A DNA stretch of 64,000 bases from Trichoplax adhaerens (taxonomy: Eukaryota > Placozoa > Uniplacotomia > Trichoplacea > Trichoplacidae). Positions within the stretch are counted from its first letter, which is position 1. Every line of letters starts with the position of its first letter. The notes under the pieces are model-generated. The model was not told the origin of the DNA. It saw only the letters and a program-made list of their open reading frames with translations, and did not search any database. Location of the stretch: contig NW_002060957.1 in the NCBI RefSeq assembly GCF_000150275.1, positions 1,543,407 to 1,607,406 of the forward strand, in the 5' to 3' direction. This document shows positions 13,958 through 24,034 of the stretch, in pieces. Position numbers and translations under genes: made by a program.

Positions 13958-14965
13958 TTAGTAATTAACGCGCCTTACTCCTTCTTTAGCTGCTTGCCAC
14001 TGATAATTATTGTTTTCACTTTCCGGTAATGATTCTGTAGAAATTGAAAGTTTCTTACAGCAATATAAAGACAGTGTTTCAGAAAGATGGCCAAAATCAA
14101 TTACGTCTTGATGAAGTGCTAGAGTCTTTTCACTCCCATTATCGTTGCAATTCTTATCTTTCCAGTAGATTTTAACGCGAGAAAAGCTACCAAGCCTAGC
14201 TGTCACGCTCTATGTTTATTATATTTCATCAATTAAACAAACATTCTTATGCAGTGTGAGTTTATTAGAAAATTCGTACATCATTTATTTAATAAGCTGA
14301 TCTAAATAGATGTGAAATATTAGCTCCATCTCCAATTAATCGGTATGCTGCAATTAACTAAATTCACTCAACTTACACTTGGCTCTGTAACAACAAAAAC
14401 TGCACCAGCATTGATGAAGCCATGTGCAATTAAATTCGATTGTAAAGAATCCACAGCTAAGGCAGTATCTTTAAGTATTTGCAAAATTTGCGTTGGTTGT
14501 AAAATTTTGGACTCAAGTTCCATTAAATGACTTAATATAGAAACATTTTGCCCCTTAGTTGCGTAGCATGTTATTCTAGTAAAATAAAATTCAAAGCTTG
14601 TAAATGGCGAAAATGATTAGGTAGTACCCTCACGAATTCAACCGTTAACTGTACTTTCAATCAGTCAAGATTATTTCAAAAAATACGCATTAATAAAATT
14701 CTAAGTTTTGCGTTATGGCTAATATTATTTACAATTTTCCCTGTATATCGATGTTGACCAATTCATCATTTACCATTTGACATTTGCCACCATTAATCAA
14801 CCTCAAACACTTGGCAATATTTTGTAACCTAAGATTACGCCGTTTTATAGCAATATAGAATTGCATCTCATTTTTCCAGCATTTTATTTCATCCTTAGAA
14901 TACATTTTTAATAATTCGAACGGACAGGCCTTAGTATTTGTTTCTTGCTCAACCAATAAATAGCT
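13958..14965 (-). CDS. Unrecognised protein, C-terminal three exons (5' end not found)
   Basis: Three minus-strand exons join in frame: 14965-14733 (acceptor TTTATAG, donor GTAAAT), 14530-14377 (donor GTAAGT) and 14209-13958 (acceptor CATAG, ending in a stop). Together they encode about 212 residues. The first begins SYLLVEQETNTKACPF and continues with a basic helical stretch (WKNEMQFYIAIKRRNLRLQN). The second is a helix followed by beta strands (LESKILQPTQILQILKD ... GAVFVVTEPS). The last contains RLGSFSRVKIYWKDK and a polar tail. Amino-acid make-up, splice sites and matching phases argue for a real gene. The acceptor of the middle exon was chosen because the alternative one base frame away meets a stop. 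I do not recognise the family. The frame is open at the first acceptor, so upstream exons must lie between 14966 and about 16200. It runs convergently with SCAPER. Confidence 0.6.
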
Positions 14966-16229
14966 CTATAAATGTGAGAGTCAGTTTTAAAACTCGAAGT
15001 TATATTTACTGTGCATAGCCTAGCCAATTTAAATTAAGGTGATATCTATCGCCCTACTTTAGTGAGGCTTAAGTAGATTATTATAATTTAACTAGCAATC
15101 TACCGTAGACTAATGAATAAATTAATTAACGGCCATTCTAACTTCAGGCGGAAAATTTCATAGATTTTTATGACTTATTTGTGATCGTATCAATCAGATA
15201 AATTATACTAATTGCAACAGTTAAACTTATTTAAAAATGTAAATTAGATAAATTTAGAAATGATAACAGTTTATTTTTCACCGTATGACAGTTTTTGGCA
15301 GTATCTACTTTTTTTAAAGTAAATTATTTTATTCTAATAAATGAAACACTTAAAAGCCTAGGAAAAACTACTATTCTGGAGGTACTTAGATATAAAGGGT
15401 CTGAAAAATAAATACTTCGTTAACAATTTCAAATTGAAAATTGTTTAATACATTTCATAGTTAAAGCAATAGCATAAAAACGAAGGAAAAATTTCAAAAC
15501 TGTCAAATCCAATTTAATTCTAACATCACTAATTCACACCCCAACTGATAATGCATTTAATGAGCGAATAACTCACTTAAAACGGTAGTTAAATAGACAA
15601 GAAATGCAATAAACCTCAACTTAGACCTTGTTATTGTCTTTCAATTAGTCGAATACCCACTACCTATCCAAATCTAAAGAAACTACGGTAATTAATATCT
15701 CTGCATTTACTTAAAGCTTTATACAATTTTCTATCCAAATTTAAAACAAAGTATCAAATCTATTGATTTTGATGTTGCATTTAGAGCCGCATCTTGGGAA
15801 TACAAAAATAGAAGAATATAGTAGCTTCTTGAATTTTTAAAAGAAATAACCTCTACTATTGAGATATAAGAGACAGGAAATAAATACTCTAAATGATCAC
15901 TTCTTGATATTTTTTCGTCACTCAGGACTTAAAAAGGTGAAAATAATGTTAGCAGCTACTTCTTGGAAATCATTTTATTTTAAATTACTGATTTAGCATT
16001 CTTATTACTGTACAGGTAATTTAAATAGTATTTGAGCCGACCTTATCTATGTGATGAGAGGTAGTTAAACATGATTTCGCCAGGTGCTTCTTAATTCTAG
16101 ATTCGATTTCAACACCTTCAAGATATTAAATATTATTTAAAATAAAGCATTTAGAGCATTAGTCATTAAAATGAAGGAATGTATGCTTTATAGACTATCG
16201 TAGTCTAGAGCTAGCTTTTAAATCCAAAA

Positions 16230-16555
16230 TTATTTAAATTTGATCGTAATCAACTTACTATGCCATTCTTGATAGCGTTCATTATGCTCAATTCGTTCAC
16301 CACAACTCCAACAATATCTCATAAGTAATAAACAGCAACCCAATATCTTAAACCAATTATTCGCCGTATTGATAAAAGTTGTTATAAATATAGTATACAA
16401 GATAGGATTGATACAAGAATTAAGTGGTAAGGAGAGAATAGCAATAAATGGTAAACTGTGAGTATCCAACCCTAGGCCAAATCCAGCCCGAAGTAGAACC
16501 ACATACAACGGTAGCCAACAAATGAGATCCGTTATTGCAATGGTGATCATTTTAG
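16230..16555 (-). CDS. Rhodopsin-family (class A) GPCR, C-terminal fragment cut by an assembly gap
   Basis: The minus-strand frame is open from the edge of the N run to a stop at 16230, about 108 residues. It carries TM6 with the CWxP-type motif (DLICWLPLYVV) and TM7 with NPxxY (LPLNSCINPILYTIF). A short helix-8/tail follows with a cysteine cluster (CCLLLMRYCWSC) suited to palmitoylation. The LPLNSCINPILYT wording resembles leucine-rich-repeat receptors such as the relaxin/LGR group, but TM6-TM7 alone cannot fix the subfamily or ligand. TM1-TM5 and any ectodomain would lie on the far side of the gap. I see no receptor-like frame in the first bases beyond it (16606 onward). It could be an intact gene interrupted only by the assembly, or a partial copy. 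Confidence 0.8.
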
Positions 16556-16605
16556 NNNNNNNNNNNNNNNNNNNNNNNNNNNNNNNNNNNNNNNNNNNNN
16601 NNNNN
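16556..16605. other. Assembly gap (50 Ns)
   Basis: A run of exactly 50 unknown bases, plus a single N at 16622, marks a scaffold gap whose true size is unknown. It interrupts the GPCR frame on its left. Spacing across this point should not be trusted. Confidence 0.98.
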
Positions 16606-18634
16606 ATTAATTATAAGTGAANTACCTTTTTATTATTTTCAGTGCAAATATTGATTAGCCAGAATCTTTAATGTGCAAAGATTACTGTCAGAAATCAAAA
16701 AAAAATGATGAGTAATACCAGTATTACAAAGCAGTTTGAAAGGTTGATATATGAACTATCCATAAAGTAGCAATTAATGGCTCATCGGAAGTAAGTTACG
16801 AAATCGATACTTTTAGAACTCGATCCGCCCTTATCCTTATTTAAACAAATGAAATACATAAATGATTTTTATTATTGCAGTATAATCACATTGAATGTTA
16901 AACTAGCACAAAATTTATTGGTAATATCAAGCAGATGGTCTTCTCCTTGCTAGAATAGTGTGACAAAACCTGTCGTACTAACTGTAATTAGCGTTTAGAT
17001 CATACAAGTAATTTCATAATAGCAGATTTTATTACTGATTCTATACCGATTGCGATACTACGTAACAATATAACAGCTCTGACAGACAAGGAAAACTTCT
17101 TACAACAGCAGATCTTAGAAAAAAGGGCTAGAACAACAGTAACAGAAAAGCATAGCTGCTTAAATACGTCATCTAACTTTATTACAGTATAACGATTGCA
17201 AACAACATCAATTAAGACTTACAGAACTTAGCATGAGAATAAAATTCTTTAATTACAATTAGTATTACATTCTGTAAAGCAGAAATCAATATACTCGAAC
17301 TATTGCAAATATTACATATATTACACCTTTAATTGTCAACAGCCCCAGATTTTGATATTATTTTTAAATTATATCTAATTTATTTTTACATAACATGTTG
17401 ACAACGACAGCTTATCTAACAGCTTCTTTACCAATAGTAATTTAGAATTTACAGACAGCAAAGAACTGATATTTTTTTATCTACTTCTTTTGCATTATAA
17501 TTTTTACTCAACTTTAGATAAAAGAAAATTCCATCTCTTGAAATGATTTTAAATTTACTAATTGCATGTATCTCATTAGCCTTAAATTAAATTCTGGGGA
17601 AGAAGAAGATATATGTCTTTTCTTTATTATTTATGTAGCTACTGGGATTAATATCATAGGTAATTAAATCTATTGATCTCTGTATTATTAATAATATAAT
17701 AAAAGAATTCCTTACTTATAAGTAGATACATGAAAAAAATATTGCAATATAAGGCGATACTTTATTATCACAATTCTACGCTAAATTTTCTATCTAGTAG
17801 TGAGATAATAACTTCTTCATGCGTTGCTAATTATTTTTTTGAAGACTAAGATTATTAATTATCCACATATGTTATACTGGATAAGCTCAGAACTTTCCGA
17901 ATTAATATAGATTCTGATGCTAATCATAAATTTTCAGATTTTAATTAGCTTGGGAAATTTAACTTCTTTAGTCTACCGTAATTATCATTCATATAATATA
18001 TTTTGGCCGTTGTTGCATATCGTAAATATTACTTGCTAATGGAGTATTACAACTTTAATTTATATGGAGATAATTGCCTATTGTCACGAAGAGATTCCGT
18101 ATCGTTTACTGTTACCTAATTTGATTTTACTTTAACGATAAATTTGGCCATGCGGTTGTAAATCACTACCGGACTCAATTTGTGCTCAAAGTGGCTTCTA
18201 CGTGCATTTGCATTGATGACAGCTTTTTTGAGTTTTGTATTAAGTTATGTCTTTGACCTTGTCGTTGTATCTGCTTTTATGGTAAAGCAATAAAGTCCAC
18301 AATACAAAACCCGTTTTATCATCTACGAAAATTACATGCTTGTCCGTAAACAACAAACTTTACTTTGTATCGATTTGCAATTAGCAATTAGCAACGGTTA
18401 TTACACATAACAATAATATTTTCATATACGTAGAAGTTTAAAACTTATTATGACGTTAAGTTGTCATACGTGTATATTAAGTGAACAAAAATTAATTATA
18501 ATCTAAAAATTTATGATTATTTTCTATATCTCAATTATTCCAGAGAAAATTTATTTGAAGAAAATACATAGTAGTAGCATAAGCAATTTTGGTAACAAGT
18601 ATTAATGACGATACAATTGTTGTAAGATCTATTG

Positions 18635-18763
18635 TATACATTTTAGACCATCCGAAAGTATCAAAACTACTTACAATCTTTCGTTACCCCCCCCCCCATC
18701 ACTATTATAGGGTAACGAAAGATTGTAAGTAGTTTTGATACTTTCTGCTGGTCTAATATACAT
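18635..18763. mobile_element. MITE-like foldback element with flanking direct repeat
   Basis: Two 47-nt arms (18643-18689 and 18710-18756) are inverted copies with 45 of 47 positions complementary. The inner 36 pairs (18654-18689 with 18710-18745) are perfect. The 20-nt loop begins with a run of Cs continuing from the left arm. The outer ends read TTAGACCA and TGGTCTAA. The 7-base direct repeat TATACAT occurs on both sides (18635-18641 and 18757-18763), as a target-site duplication would. The layout suits a non-autonomous DNA transposon of the MITE/foldback kind. No transposase is present. A poly-C associated assembly artefact is the main alternative. Confidence 0.6.
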
Positions 18764-20256
18764 GTTAGATAAGAACAGTATAGAGCAATACATATGCAGT
18801 ATTTATTACTTGATTGAAAGCTATAAGTAGGTTTGAAAGTGATTGCTAGCTATATACCTAAATCTAATAATCCCGTATACAGTACTTGCGTTTGATCCTT
18901 ATAGAAGAACAGCACAATAAATGGATGTAGTTGGTAACGATAATAGAGACTGAATAACATGTACCTGCTATATCTTTCTTTTAATAATATCGTCCACTTT
19001 CTAGCTGTGGTTGTCATTATGGAAATAAAATAAAAATAAATAGTAACAGTATACTTGAGAACATATAACTAATGATAATTTAGTAAGTACGATATTGTAA
19101 TTCATCGCAAGTAATAATATTGGCATCTAGGTAATTTTAAGGAATAACTGACAGTATGATAGTAGTCTACAATCACAAGCTTAAGTGGCAAAATATTAAA
19201 ACAAGTTAGCTACTCTGTCATTCTACAGTCGATGTACTGCGTAACCGAGTTTAATTATCTTTTACATGTAATATTTGTAAAAGTAGCGAATGGAATGTAT
19301 TCTTGCAGAACAGCACTGGCAACAAAGTTCTAAGGTTCTATGCCTCTAGCAGATTCTAGAGTTACAATTAGTTCACTCTTTACCTGAATCATATCCGAAA
19401 AAGGCATCTGATTATTTTGCCATCCATAGCTTGTCCGGGAAGTTGGCGAGGATCTAAGAGTATATATCAAGATATACTACTATTAAAATTACTAGCAGAC
19501 TACCCGTTGAAATGAACGGGAATTAAATTCAAAGCAAGCACATAACTTGTAGATAAACATCAATTGAATACTCTCGGAACTTATCCAAATTCAAAGAAAT
19601 GAGCGTTGTCGTCGCAAAGGTATGGAAAATCTGACTAGTGCGGAATAAATTATCCAGTTTCTCACGGTTACCCGTTTGGGAAAGAAATTCGTAATTTTAG
19701 TCCAATTTTCTCTTTCTCAACAATACCTTCCAGTTTAATTAACGATAATTAGTTAATAAAAGTTATTTTTCTATATTAAATCGATGTAAAAGGTTCTCTT
19801 TTATTTAGGCATATGCTGTAAATTACTGACTCTCTCATTGGCAAGGAACCAATGAATTGAGCACATATTATAGCAGATACATACAAGACCAGAGAGTATT
19901 CTCTACTTTCCGCCTCTTCCCCACCCCCCCCCCCCCCGGGAAAAAGGATACCCCTCAATTTTTTGCCCTTTAATTCCTTAACTTAAGACAAAACACTAAC
20001 GACGAGCAAGGCTGTTCTGGACTCCTAGATGTGCTAGGAAGATTGCCTAAAAATAGTCCATGACGTGATCCTGTATAGACCGATATTACGACGTGACTTG
20101 TAAAATGGTTGAAGCGACCAAACATGTAACAGCGACCAATAGTTTGTATAAGAAACATTAAGGCAACATTATAACTAAATATCTTTCAACCATTTGAGAG
20201 GGCCTCGCCACGCCCCGGCACTGTAATTGTGATCTTCTACTGCCCATTTCAGTATA

Positions 20257-20277
20257 CTGAAGTACTCTATACTTCAG
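20257..20277. promoter_or_regulatory. Perfect 8-bp hairpin upstream of beta-hexosaminidase
   Basis: CTGAAGTA (20257-20264) is followed after five bases by its exact reverse complement TACTTCAG (20270-20277). It lies about 0.66 kb upstream of the beta-hexosaminidase start. Function is unknown; it could be a palindromic protein-binding site. Confidence 0.35.
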
Positions 20278-20358
20278 ATGGACGGATTTCTTCGATCGCA
20301 ACGTCGAAAATACGGTAGTTAGTTGGTTTTTAGTTCGAAATGTCTGTCCGTATGGTTA

Positions 20359-20398
20359 GGTTCAGCTCATAGAGTTGACTTAACTCTATGGTTCAGCT
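20359..20398. repeat. Perfect hairpin bracketed by a 9-bp direct repeat
   Basis: The inverted pair CATAGAGTT (20368-20376) and AACTCTATG (20382-20390) encloses a 5-nt loop. GGTTCAGCT stands immediately before it (20359-20367) and again at its end (20390-20398). A tiny palindromic insertion with a target duplication, or a dyad regulatory site, would both look like this. Confidence 0.45.
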
Positions 20399-20444
20399 AG
20401 AGCCATTTTTAACACTACTACATTCATACTGTTTTTTACAGTTA

Positions 20445-20800
20445 ATACTATACAGTACTGTAGTGTACAGTACAGTACAGTACAGTACAGTACAGTAAGA
20501 AGTACTGTACATTCAGTATGCAGTACTGTACTTGACAAAATTTTTGTTATTGCACAGTACGGTACTGTACTTTACAGTGTACAGTATGTAGCATAGCTGC
20601 ACTGGTACTTGTAAAATGCGTGAGAATCACATGATCGTAACGAATCGTAACCATACTGTACAGTAGACCACTACAGCACAGTCACCACAGTGCACCAAGT
20701 CCAGTACTGTACAGTACAGTACTGTACTGTACCGTACTGTACGTACTGTACAGTACGGTACGGTACTGTGCTGTACAGTGTACAGTACGACAGTATACTG
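20445..20800. repeat. TACTGTAC/GTACAGTAC array in the beta-hexosaminidase promoter region
   Basis: A pure 5-bp-period stretch of GTACA units covers about 20465-20495. Around it lie mixed TACTG and CAGTA units that meet head to head, making palindromes such as GTACAGTACTGTAC near 20705-20735. The array ends about 130 bp before the start codon of the gene. Its position directly in the 5' flank, repeated at two other gene starts in this window, suggests a promoter-associated element. Confidence 0.8.
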
Positions 20801-20932
20801 TATCTTTGCTAGTCCATCATTCTGTCTGTGTGTCCGCATACTGCAAAGTAATAACTTAACTTAAATATCCAAGACAAGACGCTGTCGATACGTTTTAAAC
20901 TGCTTATACTGTCTGTGTACCATAAAATCAAA

Positions 20933-23900
20933 ATGGCAATGATGAAAACGATTCACTGGTTCAAACCGTTGATTCTGTTGATATTGGTGGCTTATCCAGC
21001 CATGTGTGTGGTATGGCCGATGCCTCAAATGATGTCAACAACCTCGACTGTACTCACAATTAATTCAAAAAAATTTACCTTTCAATCGAGCAGCAAGAGC
21101 GATATATTACATCAGGCATTCGAAAGATACATGAATATAAGCTTCATTCCATTAGGGAAACAAATTCAACCACAACTTTCGGAATCTTTCAACGTTACTG
21201 CTAGTAGTGGTAGTCTTACCAGTTTGAAAGTAAACGTCCATAGTTCAAAGGAAGAATTAAATCTGGATTCTGTGGAAAACTGTAATGATTGATTTTGGAA
21301 TTGATTCGATTCAACGTTTACTCTCTTTATTCAATGTCGATGTGTTTATCATTGTTTCATACAGTAGTGTGGTGTATTGATGATGAACAGCGAATTACAG
21401 TTAATACTGTGCGTGTGTACAGTATGAGTAGTACCTGTACAGTACATTAATAGGAGTCCACACGACGCCCATGCCAATAACTTCGATCTTTTATTAAGTT
21501 AATTCACTAATGCCTGATACTTATTTCTGATCGTAGATACTTTGACGGTAACGGCAAAAGGAGCTACATTAGATGCTGACGAAGTTTGGGGAGCTCTAAG
21601 AGGTAGTACAGCTAGAAAGCTGTCCAACATAACATAAAAATATCCACGCCATAGCTAACTCTTAAAATGGGGAATGAAACGATTTTAAGGCTAAACAAGA
21701 TTATCTTTTTGTAGGATTGGAAACTTTTAGTCAACTTGTTGAACCTACTGAATCGGGCATGGTAAGTTTAGCTATTCTTAAGTAGTTTTACAACTATTCA
21801 TGGCTTCATGCTGTAGTGGAGGCTTCGCTTTTAACATCTCTTCAAGACTTTGTAATACGTTATATACTGTACTTAATATTTACGCGTAATATGAGTTAAT
21901 GTGATTTTTGGGGATCTGAATGTTAGTTCCAGATTAACGAAACTAAAGTTATCGACTTTCCTCGATTTAAACACCGTGGTATGCTTGTCGATACAGCAAG
22001 ACATTTCTTGGATATGGAAGTACTTTACGAACATATTGTAAGTTTACGTTAGATCTAGGACGCTCATTGATGACATTTAGGAACCGATAAAGATGAATTG
22101 ATGAAAAATGTTTCTAATTACTACTATTGAAACCATTTAACTAAGCTTCTTTTCAAAAGACATAGCTAACCGGTCAATTTTTCCACATAGGATGCTATGG
22201 CTTATAATAAGTATAACGTATTTCACTGGCATATCGTTGACGACGAATCCTTCCCATATGATTCAAAAGTCTTACCAGAAGTTACGGCAAAGGTAGGCTG
22301 TCAATATTTTATTGATAAGGTTGAGTCGTTTGTTACTGTACGCAATTTATCAAATAAAGTATTTTGATTGGTTTGAGCTAAATGGTATTATTTTCTTCAT
22401 CAGCAATGATTAATATTCTACGGTATAAAAACATGCTATTTACATTTGTCAATTAGGGATCCTTTAATCCTAAAACCCATGTTTATACTGCTGATGATAT
22501 TACCAAAATTATCAAGTACTGTAGATATCGTGGTCTAAGAGTAATTCCTGAATTTGATACTCCGGTAAGCACTGACATGAATCTGTATTAGATAGCCCAG
22601 CGAAGTAGTATACATTTAAAATGTTTACATTTAATAAATAACATTCTTTAAAACAGGGACATACTCGATGTTGGGGTCGAAGTAAGCCAAACCTTTTAAC
22701 AAAGTGTTACACTGGATTTTTGCCTAACGGGTATGTCAGGGCCACTTCCTTTATTAGTTTATGACAGTGGACTCCGTTTATTATATAATCATAGTTTGGA
22801 CATGAGCTATTTTGCTCTTTTGAGAATAACCAAAATACAACATGTTGGTTATCTCAAAGAGAAAATCGGAACATGCTGGCTTTCTGGAACTAATAGTCTT
22901 ATTTCATTCAACAGCAAAACTGGCCCAATCAATCCTATATTTCCTGAGAATTACGAATTCATGAAAACTTTATTGTCTGAAGTTCATAAGAGATTTACTG
23001 ATAAATATATCCATCTAGGTGGTGATGAAGTCTTACTTAATTGCTGGTTTGTATGCATGAAAGATACGTACTGTTTAGACTTTGATAGTGCATATAGCAA
23101 TGTCGGTGACTACAAATATTTTTGCAAACGCAAATTTTATAATATAGGAAAAGTAACCCTGATGTTAGAAACTGGATGGTAGAGAAAGGATTAGGCAATA
23201 ATATTTCTCTATTGGAATCCTACTACGAGTCCAGGTGCTGTTCATAGGAATAATGCATTTTATGCTAATGCATAGATAACATAGATATGTTATACAATCT
23301 GAATATGGTCTCATAAAATTTTTTCTTAACGTGAACAGATTGTTGGGAATTGCTTCCAATTTAGGCTATGACTACATTATTTGGCAGTCTGTTGTAGATA
23401 ACAACGTGAAGGTACAACCCCTCGCATCTCATCTTGCCGAAGTGTTATTATCCTGTATTGTAGCAAGCGTAAATAATAATTTCTTAATTATTTACAGGTA
23501 ATGCCGTCTACGGTAGTCAACGTTTACAAAGGCGGATTTCCAGCTGAATTAGATAGGGTAACAAAGAGAAATTTTACTACTATCTTATCTTCATGTTGGT
23601 ACTTGGATATTTACGCTTACGGACCTGACTGGAAGAGGGTATGATTTATTAGTTAGAAATTTTCTACAGAATCCTGATATTTTGTTAAATTTTGTTGATA
23701 TTTTACAATCTAATAAACTATTCGAATATAATATATATAGTACTATAGTTGCGAGCCCTTTTCTTTTAATGGTACTCAAAAACAATACGACCTAATCATT
23801 GGCGGCGAATCTTGTATTTGGACCGAATACGTTGACGATACCAATCTAATATCCCGCGTATGGCCGCGGGCAAGTGGAACTGCTGAACGACTATGGAGTG

Positions 23901-24034
23901 CCAAAAATGTGAACAGCATCGCATTAGCTACACCAAGAATACATGATTTTAGATGTAAAATTCTAATTAGACGAGGTATTCGAGCTGAGCCAGTTACCGG
24001 TCCAGGATTTTGCGAGTATGAATTTGGAATGTAA
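20933..24034 (+). CDS. Lysosomal beta-hexosaminidase (GH20), HEXA/HEXB-type, 12 exons
   Basis: This enzyme removes terminal N-acetyl-hexosamines from glycans and gangliosides in lysosomes. Exons: 20933-21281, 21537-21602, 21715-21761, 21933-22037, 22191-22292, 22457-22564, 22657-22730, 22915-23046, 23148-23234, 23339-23411, 23498-23638, 23741-24034. They join in phase to 525 residues (human HEXA 529). A hydrophobic signal peptide (residues about 8-25) precedes VVWPMPQ, where family members have WPWPQ. Family motifs include [29 protein letters not shown] and HLGGDEV with the catalytic pair Asp321-Glu322 (human HEXA Asp322-Glu323). [14 protein letters not shown] lies near the end, and the C-terminus is [19 protein letters not shown]. 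The start was chosen at ATG 20933 because it leads straight into the signal peptide; a GTG 18 bases upstream is in frame but not needed. HEXA and HEXB cannot be separated here; a single ancestral type is likely. Nothing is broken. Confidence 0.96.

Larger units (their letters stand above)
16606..20932. other. Intergenic region upstream of beta-hexosaminidase
   Basis: No convincing coding exon is seen on either strand. The right half is rich in structure: a foldback element (18643-18756), a C14 run (19924-19937), two short perfect hairpins (20257-20277 and 20368-20390) and the TACTGTAC array (20445-20800). Open frames at 19776-20158 and 20627-20839 on the minus strand are by-products of the C-run and the array. 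Confidence 0.55.

Noticed and set aside
20627-20839. 70-codon minus-strand frame
   Set aside because: Translated TACTGTAC repeat (runs of Tyr, Cys, Thr and Val), not a gene.
22733-23182. 149-codon continuous frame inside beta-hexosaminidase
   Set aside because: It reads through the intron 22731-22914 by chance. The true exons are 22657-22730 and 22915-23046, which give the family sequence.
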